The translations under genes and the position numbers were made by a program. Below, piece after piece: positions 25,543 through 33,891 of a stretch of DNA of 64,000 nt (positions within the stretch are counted from its first letter, which is position 1; every line of letters starts with the position of its first letter). Source of the DNA: Paenibacillus montanisoli. Lineage in GTDB: Bacteria > Bacillota > Bacilli > Paenibacillales > Paenibacillaceae. Under the pieces are notes generated by a model, which saw nothing but the letters and a program-made list of their open reading frames with translations, was not told the DNA's origin and made no database searches. The stretch is taken from NCBI RefSeq assembly GCF_003268025.1, contig NZ_QLUW01000002.1:868001-932000 (forward strand), given 5' to 3'.

Positions 25543-26172
25543 CTATATGCTCCCTCCTCGTTGGCCGGATCGGTCATCTATAAATCGGACCGCCTTCTGC
25601 TTCAGCCAATTTTTCGCGTTGCCCGTGATCCGTGCCGCCAACATGGCGATAATGAAGCCGTCCCACCAAGCCGCGGAGCCGATGACCATGAGCTTCGATG
25701 CCTCAAGCGGGCTAATCCATTGATTAAACTGCGCGAACACGGCGGCTAGTACGGCGATGACAAACTGGCTGCGGAACCGATCCGCGAGCAGGCCGGCGAA
25801 CAGACCGGCAAGCAGCGGCCCGTCCCAAACCGGATGCAGCGCGTAGAACACCGGGTCCATGCCGTATATATACCGCACCCACATCCACATGAACCCGGTT
25901 AAGAGTGAAGAGAAAAAGACAAAAAACATACTGCCCCATTGGCCGATCAAGGCCAGCTGCAGCAGTGCTACACCGATTGCCAGCGCCGCGCTGCCTGTCA
26001 GCACGACATGCTCTCCGATCGATAGTTCAGCGACTTGCAGCAATAACGCGGCCAGCAGAAATAAGCCCAGCACCCGAAACGGAACCCCATCCGCGACCAG
26101 CTCTTTCCAGCCTGTCACATAGAGGATGAACGCCATTGACAAGAGCCAGAACGTAACAAATCCATCATTCAC
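25543..26172 (-). CDS. YphA-like integral membrane protein
   Basis: A 209-residue protein with about six to seven hydrophobic segments and few charged loops; basic residues at the C-terminus (NAKNWLKQKAVRFIDDRSGQR) should face the cytoplasm. Position between the S1 homologue and the YIEGIA gene is that of B. subtilis yphA. Start is GTG at 26172 with AGAGGTGA upstream. No enzymatic motif is seen. Probably works with the two genes downstream (inference from operon structure). Confidence 0.75.
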   Translation of the reverse strand: MNDGFVTFWLLSMAFILYVTGWKELVADGVPFRVLGLFLLAALLLQVAELSIGEHVVLTGSAALAIGVALLQLALIGQWGSMFFVFFSSLLTGFMWMWVRYIYGMDPVFYALHPVWDGPLLAGLFAGLLADRFRSQFVIAVLAAVFAQFNQWISPLEASKLMVIGSAAWWDGFIIAMLAARITGNAKNWLKQKAVRFIDDRSGQRGGSI

Positions 26173-26258
26173 AGCGTATCACCTCTTATGGCCTATATTA
26201 TGCGCTTAAGAGAGTGAACCTAATCCAGCCGGACCTATTAAAGGATTGCCTGCACACA

Positions 26259-26304
26259 TAAAAAAGCCGTTATCCGCGCAGCCTGGCTGCACAAGGATAA
26301 CGGC
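26259..26304 (-). terminator. Intrinsic terminator after the S1-domain gene
   Basis: A 10-bp perfect stem GCCGTTATCC/GGATAACGGC (26266-26304) with a 19-nt loop containing a smaller GCAGCC/GGCTGC stem, then a T run. Confidence 0.9.
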
Positions 26305-26318
26305 CTTGTTGATTGCTA

Positions 26319-27569
26319 TTATTTCAATTTGCTCAGCTTGTCGCCGAAGCGCTCAGCAAGCGTAAAGCTCATGCTTTCGTTGCTCAGGCTTACGTTCGGG
26401 TTGTTCAGCTCGACTTTAGGAGCGCGAGGAGCACGCTCGCCGCGATCGCTGCGCTCTCTTTCTTGACGAGGCGCCGGCTCCGGAGCTTCTTCCGTTTCTT
26501 TGATGCTGAGGGAGACGCGCTTCTCGGCAGGGTTGAAGTCGAGAATTTTCGCTTTAACTTCTTGGCCTTCCTTCACAACTTCGTTCGGCGTTGCCACGTG
26601 ACGGTGAGCAAGCTGCGAAATGTGAACAAGTCCTTCAACGCCAGGCGCGATTTCGACGAATGCGCCGAAGCTTACGATACGGCGAACCGTACCCGTCACG
26701 ATGTCGCCAATTTTAAATTGGTCGCTCGACATTTCCCATGGGCCCGGTTGAGCCGCTTTAATGCTCAGGCTGATTTTGCCTGCCGCCGGATCCACTTTAA
26801 GCACTTTAACGCGAACGGATTGGCCTTCGGATACAACATCCTTCGGATGTGCAACATGCTGCCAGGAAAGCTCGGATACGTGAACCAAGCCGTCGATGCC
26901 GCCGATATCTACGAATGCGCCGAACGGAGTCAAGCGCTGTACGGTACCTTCGAGCTCTTGGCCGACTTCCAGGCTGCCCATGACCGCTTGCTTGTTCTGT
27001 TCGAACTCAGCGTCCAGCACTTCCTTCGCAGTCAAGATGACTTTGTTGTTCTCGCGGTCAATCTCTTTCACTTTCACGCGAAGCGTGCGTCCTTTGTAGT
27101 CGCTGAAATCTTCAACGAAGTGACGCTCTACCATGGAAGCCGGGATGAATCCGCGGACGCCTACGTCGGCAACGAGGCCGCCTTTTACGACGTCTGCGAC
27201 GGAAACTTCAAACACTTCGCCGGAATCAAAGCGGGCTTGAAGAACGTCCCATGCGCGCTCGCTGTCAACCGATTTTTTGGAAAGGACGAGGCTTTCTTTC
27301 GCATCGTTGATGCTGACAACCTTCAGCTGTACTTCTTGACCGACTTGCACCGCGTCTTGCGCGCTGTCAAGCTGGACCGAGGAAAGCTCACGAAGGGGAA
27401 TAACGCCGTCATATTTATATCCAAGGCTTACGTAGACTTGGTTATCTTCGATTTTGACGATCGTACCAGTCACGGTGTCCCCTTTTTTCAAGGACACCAA
27501 ATTGTCCATCGCATCTTGGCTGATTGTTTCCGCTGCAGCGGATTCTTGTACTTTTGTTTCTTCTGACAT
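26319..27569 (-). CDS. rpsA: 30S ribosomal protein S1 homologue (YpfD-like)
   Basis: RNA-binding protein with four S1 domains at roughly residues 30-100, 115-183, 200-270 and 287-355, each showing the pattern GxVxxI...GAFVDI or equivalent (for example GTVQRLTPFGAFVDIGGIDGLVHVSEL). The 416-residue length matches the four-domain Firmicute form rather than the six-domain E. coli S1. A basic, low-complexity tail (APRQERERSDRGERAPRAPK) follows. ATG at 27569 has AGGAGGT upstream. It lies next to cmk as in many bacteria. Confidence 0.93.
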   Translation of the reverse strand: MSEETKVQESAAAETISQDAMDNLVSLKKGDTVTGTIVKIEDNQVYVSLGYKYDGVIPLRELSSVQLDSAQDAVQVGQEVQLKVVSINDAKESLVLSKKSVDSERAWDVLQARFDSGEVFEVSVADVVKGGLVADVGVRGFIPASMVERHFVEDFSDYKGRTLRVKVKEIDRENNKVILTAKEVLDAEFEQNKQAVMGSLEVGQELEGTVQRLTPFGAFVDIGGIDGLVHVSELSWQHVAHPKDVVSEGQSVRVKVLKVDPAAGKISLSIKAAQPGPWEMSSDQFKIGDIVTGTVRRIVSFGAFVEIAPGVEGLVHISQLAHRHVATPNEVVKEGQEVKAKILDFNPAEKRVSLSIKETEEAPEPAPRQERERSDRGERAPRAPKVELNNPNVSLSNESMSFTLAERFGDKLSKLK

Positions 27570-27680
27570 GTGAAATAACCTCCTCAATTCATACCCCAAC
27601 TTTATTTAAACGCGCCGCCCCAGATTGAAACATGGCTCTGCAGGCGCGCCGTCTAAAACATGAATAATCGATCCAAATAA

Positions 27681-28259
27681 TTACCCTTGCTTCGCCATCG
27701 CGCGGATGTTCGTCATGATGACTTCCGTAACCTGTTCCAATACATCGGAAGAAGAATTTTGAATGAAGGCCGTCATATCAATAGGCTTGCCATACTTGAT
27801 GCGCATCTTTCGGAACAGCCGATAGTTGCCGATAATCGCGACCGGAATGACGGTTGCGCCGCTGCGCAAAGCGATCATCGCCGCGCCCTTCTTGCCGGCG
27901 CTGTCCTCTCCAGCTTTTCTCGTGCCTTCCGGGAATATGCCCATTACGTTGCCTTCCTTGAGCAAGTTGATGGCCGTGCGGATCGTGTCTTTGCTGACTC
28001 CGCCCCGCTTCACCGGAAATGCGCCGAGCGTCCGGATAAATGATCCGAACAGCGGTATATCGAACAGCTCTGCTTTGGCCATGTAGTAAACCTTGCGGTT
28101 CACTTTCGTTCCCACCGTAGGCGGATCAAGCAAGCTGATATGATTGCTGCAAAGCACGACAGGACCGGTTGCCGGAATATTCTCCAGACCCGAAGCCTCG
28201 AACCGGAACAGAATCGCATAAATGATGCGCAGGAGGCCGCGGCAAATGTTGTATATCAT
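27681..28259 (-). CDS. plsC: 1-acyl-sn-glycerol-3-phosphate acyltransferase
   Basis: Second acylation in phosphatidate synthesis. The 192-residue protein has the catalytic NHISLLD motif (HX4D), a FPVKRGG segment, the FPEGTRK motif and a PVAIIGNYRLFRKMRIKYGKPID region. A short hydrophobic N-terminus should associate with the membrane. It lies 3 nt after cmk. With plsY and gpsA at 21-23 kb, three genes for early phospholipid synthesis sit in this window. Confidence 0.94.
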   Translation of the reverse strand: MIYNICRGLLRIIYAILFRFEASGLENIPATGPVVLCSNHISLLDPPTVGTKVNRKVYYMAKAELFDIPLFGSFIRTLGAFPVKRGGVSKDTIRTAINLLKEGNVMGIFPEGTRKAGEDSAGKKGAAMIALRSGATVIPVAIIGNYRLFRKMRIKYGKPIDMTAFIQNSSSDVLEQVTEVIMTNIRAMAKQG

Positions 28260-28262
28260 AGT

Positions 28263-28964
28263 TTACTTCGCCTCCGCCGTTTTGGTTCGGCATACGTCTA
28301 GAATATGTTCGACGACTTGGTCGATCGTCAGGTCCGTGCTGTCGAGCACTTCGGCGTCCTTCGCGCGAATGAGCGGCGAAATATCTCTGCTCTCGTCGCT
28401 GCGGTCCCGCTCGGCGATCTCCTGCTCCAGCTGCTCAATCGGCACAAGCTCGCTCTCCGACAGCTCTTGATAGCGGCGCAGCGCCCGTACTTTTACGCTG
28501 GCAACGAGAAACACCTTCACTTCGGCGTCCGGCAGCACATGCGTACCGATATCGCGGCCGTCCATGACGACGCCCTTCGAAGCCGCAAGTTTCCGCTGCA
28601 TCTCTACCAGACGCATGCGGACCGCTTCATGCGAGGCAATCTCCGATACCTTGAGCGTAACTTCCCGGGTCCGGATGGCAGCTGTGACGTTCTCGCCGCC
28701 CAGCCAAACCGTCTGGCCGTCAGCCCCAGGCTCAAGCGCAATGTCGATCGTCTTCACCAGCTCAGCCAGCCTGTCCGCATCGCCCGGCGAAATGCCTGCC
28801 CGATTCGCGGCCAGCGCAACCGCGCGATACATCGCACCTGTATCAATGTATATGTATCCAAGCTGTTCGGCGACTCTTCGAGCGACGGTGCTCTTGCCGG
28901 CACCTGCGGGCCCGTCTATGGCTACGTTGATGCGGCCGCCGCTGTTTCCCCCATCCATAATCAA
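28263..28964 (-). CDS. cmk: Cytidylate kinase
   Basis: Phosphorylates CMP and dCMP. The protein has the P-loop DGPAGAGKST, then YIDTGAMYRAVAL, the VVMDGRDIGTHVLPDAEVKVFLVAS segment and the RDRSDESRDISPL motif near the C-terminus. Start is TTG at 28964 (AAGGAGG 10 nt upstream) or ATG at 28958; both give about 232 residues, normal for the family. It precedes plsC and the S1 gene in the same direction. Confidence 0.96.
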   Translation of the reverse strand: MIMDGGNSGGRINVAIDGPAGAGKSTVARRVAEQLGYIYIDTGAMYRAVALAANRAGISPGDADRLAELVKTIDIALEPGADGQTVWLGGENVTAAIRTREVTLKVSEIASHEAVRMRLVEMQRKLAASKGVVMDGRDIGTHVLPDAEVKVFLVASVKVRALRRYQELSESELVPIEQLEQEIAERDRSDESRDISPLIRAKDAEVLDSTDLTIDQVVEHILDVCRTKTAEAK

Positions 28965-29020
28965 GCGGTGTAACCCTCCTTGAGCGTCTTAAACGGCTGC
29001 TATGTTGCGTCAATCGCCAT

Positions 29021-29042
29021 TAAAAAAGCAGGCTCTGCCTGC
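29021..29042 (-). terminator. Short hairpin with T run before cmk
   Basis: A 6-bp GCAGGC/GCCTGC stem with 3-nt loop and six T on the minus strand. It terminates the upstream ypfB-like gene, yet it starts almost exactly where transcription from the promoter at 29053-29081 should begin. Confidence 0.7.
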
Positions 29043-29052
29043 GATAGTGAGA

Positions 29053-29081
29053 ATTATACCACAGCAGCGATTGAAGTGCAA
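29053..29081 (-). promoter_or_regulatory. Sigma-A promoter upstream of cmk
   Basis: TTGCAC (29076-29081), 17-nt spacer, perfect TATAAT (29053-29058) on the minus strand, about 90 nt before the cmk start. Confidence 0.75.
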
Positions 29082-29096
29082 AGAACGAAAGCCTTG

Positions 29097-29273
29097 CTAG
29101 AAGGGGGCTCCTTCCAGTCGGTCAACGCCCGTTACCCATAGTCGGACCGCCGGAATTTGCAGGGCGAGCTGGCTTAACAGCATTGCGGCAAGCAGCACCA
29201 CAAGGATGAATTGCAGCACGCGCGTGACATGATCGGAAATGGACGTATAGTCCTTGGTTGATCTCTTTGCCAT
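29097..29273 (-). CDS. Small single-pass membrane protein, YpfB/DUF5359-like
   Basis: A 58-residue protein with a polar basic start (MAKRSTKDYTSISDHVTR) and one long hydrophobic segment (about residues 19-42), ending in a short polar tail. ATG at 29273 with GGGAGGT 8 nt upstream. Size and position between motI (ypfA) and cmk agree with B. subtilis ypfB. No function is known. Confidence 0.75.
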   Translation of the reverse strand: MAKRSTKDYTSISDHVTRVLQFILVVLLAAMLLSQLALQIPAVRLWVTGVDRLEGAPF

Positions 29274-29360
29274 GGATGGAACCTCCCTGCTCCGGCATTG
29301 CTTGGATAAGGGTAGTTTTTCCACGTTGCCATTCCTTATGCACTTGATTTCTGTTCGTTC

Positions 29361-30014
29361 TTAACGCTTGCGGAAATCCAGCTGGCGCTCGAAGCAATAG
29401 CGGATAATCCGCTGGCGCTCGCTGTCGAGAATGCTTGAGAACTTCGCCATCACTTGATTTCGGCCGGATTCAAGCGACTTGACCCGGACAATCTCCGCTG
29501 TAAAGTGGGCATGGTCCACCGTGCCGTTCCGGTATGGAATCAGCAGCCAGCATTCCAGCTCCGTACCGGACTGCATCGGCCATTTGCCGTCTGTGATGAA
29601 CGAAATGCCGCCGCCGCCAACGTCATCTGTCATCGCGATAAAACGGATTTGCGAAGCGAGCTGAATGGCCATTTCAAGCTCTGCGGGAACGCGTAGAAAA
29701 TTGCGGCGCTGCACCTTCGTGATCGACTCCTGATCCGGTTTGCGGATGCGAATCATCTTGACGCCGTCTTCTTTAAAGCCCAGCACATGGGTATTGAAAT
29801 AGCTTTTGACCCCTTCTTGGGTTACGAAATGCGCGGAAAGCTCGTCCCCCAGAAATAACCGCTTATACTTTCCCGTACCTTCAACGAGCGGGATATCGAT
29901 CAAGAGTTCGTCGTTGTCCATGTCCGAGATTCTGGATTTGTACTCTGTCGAGGCCTCTTCATCATCGGAAGAAGCTACATGCAAATATAGAAACTGATTC
30001 ACTTTAGGCAGCAT
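29361..30014 (-). CDS. motI: PilZ-domain c-di-GMP receptor, flagellar brake MotI type
   Basis: In B. subtilis YpfA/MotI (also DgrA) binds c-di-GMP and restrains the flagellar motor. The 217-residue protein has an N-terminal YcgR-like domain (about 1-95) and a C-terminal PilZ domain. That domain has the RRNFLR c-di-GMP arginines near residue 105 and the second binding element DVGGGGIS near 131. ATG at 30014 has GGGGAGGGG upstream. Its position next to ypfB and ypeB matches B. subtilis. Linked in role to cheR elsewhere in the window. Confidence 0.9.
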   Translation of the reverse strand: MLPKVNQFLYLHVASSDDEEASTEYKSRISDMDNDELLIDIPLVEGTGKYKRLFLGDELSAHFVTQEGVKSYFNTHVLGFKEDGVKMIRIRKPDQESITKVQRRNFLRVPAELEMAIQLASQIRFIAMTDDVGGGGISFITDGKWPMQSGTELECWLLIPYRNGTVDHAHFTAEIVRVKSLESGRNQVMAKFSSILDSERQRIIRYCFERQLDFRKR

Positions 30015-30085
30015 CCTAGCTCCCCTCCCCTTTATGGCTCGATTATAGCACAGCATGTCGAAACTTGGGGAGTGGTGCCAATACA

Positions 30086-30113
30086 GGAAAAGACGTGCAC
30101 CGCGTGCACGTCT
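30086..30113 (-). terminator. Intrinsic terminator after ypeB
   Basis: A 10-bp perfect stem AGACGTGCAC/GTGCACGTCT with 3-nt loop and TTTTCC tail on the minus strand, 8 nt after the ypeB stop. Confidence 0.85.
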
Positions 30114-30121
30114 TGGGCGTT

Positions 30122-31456
30122 TTATTCAGGTAATTGCTCGATTGCTTCCTCGATGCCGCTAACCGCGTTTATATAAATTTTATAAACGCCGCCGTTGATT
30201 TTTCCTACGAACTCATAGCAAAGCACTTCTTCGGCCAAGTCGTTCTCGATCAGCGCCATTTGTTCCCGCTGCACCTTGAAATCCGGATTGAGGGAAGCGC
30301 GCGCATTGGAGCTCATAAGCTTCGGTTTCGGCAGATTGCGTTTGTGATGCTCAAAGACAAAATCCGAAGCCTGGATCGCCACGCAATCTCCGTTATCAAG
30401 CGCGATCTTGACCGTCAGCTTATCCGGGTAGATTAGCACCCCGTTCTGCGTTGCCACGAACGTGAATACCGCCATCGAGTCATCTTTGTCATACGTTATG
30501 GCCTTCATCTTCGGAAAGCCGTGACGGGCCAAGAAATCGGCTGCCTTCTGCTTCGCATCGCTTACGCTGACGACCGGCTTGCCAATGTCGCGCGGGTTCT
30601 GGAACCAGATCAGCTTAGCGCCTTTCTGCGTATAATCGATCTCGATCGGATTGTCCGATTTGTTCGCTTTGTACGTCGCGGAATAGGAAGCGTATTCGGT
30701 GCCCTTCCCGTTCTCGACGACCCGGATATCATTCGGGTTGTCCAACTTCAGAAACTTCGCCGCTTGCTTCTTGATCTCTTCCGGCGTCGTCTTTGTGCCG
30801 CTCAGCATTTGAACGGAACGTTTCTGATACATGCTTGCTACGGATGGTCCCCAGTTTATTTCGGGATATTCGGCGACCTTCTTGTCGACGGTCTTAAACC
30901 CGTCGATGATCGTATTGTCGTGCATCGATTTCTCGGAAGCGAGCGCAACCTCGACATCCATCCAGCGCAAATTGTTCGCGATGACCTTATCCTGCACGCC
31001 AATGAGCGATTTCGAGATATATTCGGAATCCGCATATAACGTTTTTAAGGTTTTGAACTCATCCGGGCTGAGCGGCTGCTTCGACAAATCCCGCACGGAC
31101 GTTTTATACGAGAAATTGGCGATTTTCGACAAAAACTCCTCTGTTTTATTGAAAGGCAGCAGCGTCAGAGGAAGCTGGTTGATCTCGTTTTGCGCTTCGC
31201 TGGTCAGACGCCAAACGTTGACGAGTCCTTTCCGGTGAAAGCCTTGCGACTTGCTGTTCACGGCTAACGTGTTCCCGAGCTCCCGATGAAGCTGCTCTAC
31301 ATGAAACGACAAGTCATGGAAAGCGCGTTGATACTGATTCTCGGCTTTGATCAGAATCGAGTTTTTCTCCTGATGCTCCTGGTAGCCCCAATAGATCGAG
31401 CCGACGAATAACAGCGTCATGATCGGAAACAGCACTGCGCTTAATCGACGGTACAT
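30122..31456 (-). CDS. ypeB: Germination protein YpeB
   Basis: Spore inner-membrane protein that in B. subtilis is needed to place and stabilise the cortex-lytic enzyme SleB. The 444-residue protein has an N-terminal hydrophobic anchor (about residues 5-24), a long helical region, and C-terminal PepSY-type repeats (for example VSDAKQKAADFLARHGFPKMKAITYDKDD and GVYKIYINAVSGIEEAIEQLPE). Length is that of the family. sleB normally lies immediately upstream, but here a 52-residue zinc-ribbon gene occupies that place. The ribosome-binding site is inside a strong inverted repeat (31463-31518). Confidence 0.95.
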   Translation of the reverse strand: MYRRLSAVLFPIMTLLFVGSIYWGYQEHQEKNSILIKAENQYQRAFHDLSFHVEQLHRELGNTLAVNSKSQGFHRKGLVNVWRLTSEAQNEINQLPLTLLPFNKTEEFLSKIANFSYKTSVRDLSKQPLSPDEFKTLKTLYADSEYISKSLIGVQDKVIANNLRWMDVEVALASEKSMHDNTIIDGFKTVDKKVAEYPEINWGPSVASMYQKRSVQMLSGTKTTPEEIKKQAAKFLKLDNPNDIRVVENGKGTEYASYSATYKANKSDNPIEIDYTQKGAKLIWFQNPRDIGKPVVSVSDAKQKAADFLARHGFPKMKAITYDKDDSMAVFTFVATQNGVLIYPDKLTVKIALDNGDCVAIQASDFVFEHHKRNLPKPKLMSSNARASLNPDFKVQREQMALIENDLAEEVLCYEFVGKINGGVYKIYINAVSGIEEAIEQLPE

Positions 31457-31462
31457 ATAGCA

Positions 31463-31518
31463 AAAGCTCCTTTCGTATGCAAAACCTGGTACTAGTTTGG
31501 TTTGCGGAAAGGAGCTTT
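31463..31518 (-). promoter_or_regulatory. Inverted repeat enclosing the ypeB ribosome-binding site
   Basis: AAAGCTCCTTTC and GAAAGGAGCTTT (31463-31474, 31507-31518) are a perfect 12-bp inverted repeat with a further GCAAA/TTTGC match inside. On the minus strand the downstream arm contains the ypeB Shine-Dalgarno AAAGGAG, about 10 nt from its ATG. It may terminate the upstream small gene or block ypeB translation. Confidence 0.7.
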
Positions 31519-31558
31519 ATGCATGGTTTTGGTATGTTTTTGTCATTTTGTCAACTGG

Positions 31559-31717
31559 CTACAGAGCCAGCTCTTCGACTTCAAAATCATTGATGTTGTT
31601 GCACAGGCATTGCTTGAAGCCGGTATCGATTTTGTCTTTCTCCCTGCGTCCCCGCAGAATGAATTTCTCGCCGCAGTGATTGCAGCGAATCGTTACCTTT
31701 ACGCGAGCCGAAATCAT
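31559..31717 (-). CDS. 52-residue zinc-ribbon-like protein
   Basis: A small gene with a very good AGGAGG site 5 nt before ATG 31717. The protein has two cysteine pairs, Cys12/Cys15 (RCNHCGEKF) and Cys37/Cys39 (QCLC), likely a zinc ribbon, with a basic middle (RGRREKDK) and an acidic end (DFEVEELAL). It lies in the gap where sleB is found in B. subtilis, between prsW and ypeB and on the same strand. Function unknown. Overlapping plus-strand frames are antisense shadows. Confidence 0.75.
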   Translation of the reverse strand: MISARVKVTIRCNHCGEKFILRGRREKDKIDTGFKQCLCNNINDFEVEELAL

Positions 31718-31768
31718 CGTATCCTCCTGAGTGAGCAGCAGCTTTTTTTCCTATTATTGACGGAAATG

Positions 31769-32464
31769 TTAAAGCTTAATCTCTTCCTCATGGCCCAGCA
31801 TACGGAATGGCGATCTGGCGTTTGCGCGGTTCATCTTGCGCACGCCCTTGATCCACAGATAGCCCATGAGAGGTACGATAAACCAAACCCAGTACGTCGA
31901 GCCGGAGCCCATGATCCAGTCATATACCCCGTGCTCAATGAGCGGAATAGCGGCGGCCAGCAGGATAAACGTACGCACCTTGCCCGGATCGGCGAATTTC
32001 GCCTTGCCCAAGTAATACCCCATCGTGACGCCGAACAAAGCGTGGCCGGAAACCGGCAGCAGCGCGCGAATAAGCAGCGAACCAACGGAAGACGGTTGAA
32101 AAACCGCATAGAGCACGTTCTCCACCGTCGCGAAACCTAGCGAGATCGCCACCGCATAGACAATGCCGTCATAGGGCTCGTCGAATTCCGTATGGTTGTA
32201 GATGATATGGTAAAGCACGAACCACTTCAGCAGCTCCTCGACTCCCGCGGATATCGTGAACGAGAACAGAATCGGACCATCTCCGAGCCATAGCAGCAAG
32301 CCGCGTTGGATGACCATGATCGGCAGCACGATCAGCACGCCGAGCAGGAATACGCGCACGACGATATGAATCGGCTCGGCATCGTAACGGTCCTTCAAGT
32401 AAAAATAGGTCAGCAGCGAAATGCCGGGAGCAACCGCAGCGGTCAATATAGAAAACAGCAGCAT
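31769..32464 (-). CDS. prsW: Intramembrane protease PrsW
   Basis: Multi-pass membrane metalloprotease that in B. subtilis makes the site-1 cut of anti-sigma-W factor RsiW. The 231-residue protein has about seven membrane segments. The EE motif of the active site is at residues 76-77 (AGVEELLKW), and a conserved histidine lies in VSGHALFGVTMGYYLGKAKF. ATG at 32464 has AAGGTG about 9 nt upstream; GTG four codons earlier is less likely. Located between gudB and ypeB as in B. subtilis (minus sleB). Confidence 0.92.
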   Translation of the reverse strand: MLLFSILTAAVAPGISLLTYFYLKDRYDAEPIHIVVRVFLLGVLIVLPIMVIQRGLLLWLGDGPILFSFTISAGVEELLKWFVLYHIIYNHTEFDEPYDGIVYAVAISLGFATVENVLYAVFQPSSVGSLLIRALLPVSGHALFGVTMGYYLGKAKFADPGKVRTFILLAAAIPLIEHGVYDWIMGSGSTYWVWFIVPLMGYLWIKGVRKMNRANARSPFRMLGHEEEIKL

Positions 32465-32543
32465 TGTTGAAGTCACCTTCCGAAGGCGAGCCTCCCCGCC
32501 GGACAGCAGCCGTGCGGATAAATCTCGCTTGATCGGCAGCCGG

Positions 32544-33806
32544 CTACACCCACCCCCTCAGGCGGACAGCCTCTGCCACTTTGCGGACGCCCACCATATA
32601 GGCGGCGAGCCGCATATCCACTTTTTTTAGCTTATGCAGCTCATATACGCTATTAAAGCCGCGGATCATCATGTCGCGCAGCTTGGTATCTATCTCAGCT
32701 TCAGACCAATAGTAGCCCTGATTGTTCTGGACCCACTCGAAATACGAAACAATAACGCCGCCCGCGCTTGCCAGCACGTCAGGCACGAGCAAGATGCCGC
32801 GTTCCGTTACGATTTTCGTCGCTTCCAGCGTCGTCGGGCCGTTAGCGGCCTCTACAATGATTTTAGCACGAATTTGATCCGCGTTGCTTGCCGTTATTTG
32901 GTTTTCGATGGCGGCCGGCACCAGCACGTCGCAATCGAGCTTGAGAAGATCCTCGTTCGTAATGGTATTCTTGAACAAATTCGTTACGGTACCGAACGAA
33001 TCGCGGCGGTCCATCAAATCCTCGATGTCCAGTCCCTGCTCATTATACAACGCGGCGTGCACGTCGGAAATACCTATCACCTTCGCGCCGGCCTCATACA
33101 TGAATTTGGCAAGGTAACTTCCCGCATTGCCGAAGCCTTGAATGACGACGCGGGCTCCCTTCAGCGGGATGCCTTTCATTGCCATGGCTTGATCGATCAT
33201 GATCGCGACGCCTCTGGCCGTCGCGCTTTCGCGGCCGAGCGAGCCTCCCAGCACTAGCGGCTTGCCGGTAATAAATCCGGGCGAATCAAACTCCCGGATA
33301 CGGCTGTATTCATCCATCATCCAGGCCATGATTTGCGAGTTGGTCATGACGTCCGGCGCAGGAATGTCCTTCGTCGGGCCGACAATTTGGCTAATCGCCC
33401 GGACATATCCGCGGCTCAGCCGCTCCAGCTCGCGGAAGGACATTTTTCTGGGATCGCAAATAATGCCGCCTTTCCCGCCGCCATATGGCAAATCGGCTAT
33501 GCCGCATTTAATGCTCATCCAAATAGACAGCGCCTTCACTTCGGTTTCATTCACGTCCGGATGGAACCGGACGCCGCCCTTCGTCGGCCCGACGGCGTCG
33601 CTGTGCTGCGCGCGGAAGCCGACGAACACGCGAGTTTTGCCATCATCCATCCTCACCGGAATCCGAACCGTCAGAAGCCGCATCGGCTCCTTGAGCAGTG
33701 AGATCATATCCTCGCCGTAGCCCAGCTTTTTGAGCGCCTCTTCGATTACGGTTTGAGTCGACGTCAATACATTGCTGCTTTCCATTCCATTCAAAGGAAT
33801 GTTCAC
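32544..33806 (-). CDS. gudB: Glutamate dehydrogenase
   Basis: NAD-dependent interconversion of glutamate and 2-oxoglutarate plus ammonia, the usual catabolic enzyme of Bacillales. Signature GGVRFHPDVNETEVKALSIWMSIKCGIADLPYGGGKGG contains the substrate and catalytic lysines. PAPDVMTNSQIMAWMMDEY and the nucleotide fold QGFGNAGSY follow. The start is uncertain: GTG at 33806 has AAAGGA at good spacing and gives 420 residues, near the usual length, whereas ATG at 33785 has no good site. B. subtilis gudB lies at this position. Confidence 0.95.
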   Translation of the reverse strand: MNIPLNGMESSNVLTSTQTVIEEALKKLGYGEDMISLLKEPMRLLTVRIPVRMDDGKTRVFVGFRAQHSDAVGPTKGGVRFHPDVNETEVKALSIWMSIKCGIADLPYGGGKGGIICDPRKMSFRELERLSRGYVRAISQIVGPTKDIPAPDVMTNSQIMAWMMDEYSRIREFDSPGFITGKPLVLGGSLGRESATARGVAIMIDQAMAMKGIPLKGARVVIQGFGNAGSYLAKFMYEAGAKVIGISDVHAALYNEQGLDIEDLMDRRDSFGTVTNLFKNTITNEDLLKLDCDVLVPAAIENQITASNADQIRAKIIVEAANGPTTLEATKIVTERGILLVPDVLASAGGVIVSYFEWVQNNQGYYWSEAEIDTKLRDMMIRGFNSVYELHKLKKVDMRLAAYMVGVRKVAEAVRLRGWV

Positions 33807-33891
33807 CACCTTTTCCTTTGTAATATGAGCGGGATGATGGCCGGCTATGCGGTAATCCTGCTGCCGCCTTTCGCGTCCAAAAGGAAAACAA

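Noticed and set aside
26313-27566. 417-residue plus-strand frame opposite the S1 gene
   Set aside because: It mirrors the four S1 repeats on the real strand, which gives it internal repetition; no ribosome-binding site or family similarity.
31502-32140. 212-residue plus-strand frame over prsW
   Set aside because: It overlaps the conserved prsW and the small zinc-ribbon gene on the opposite strand, both with good ribosome-binding sites.
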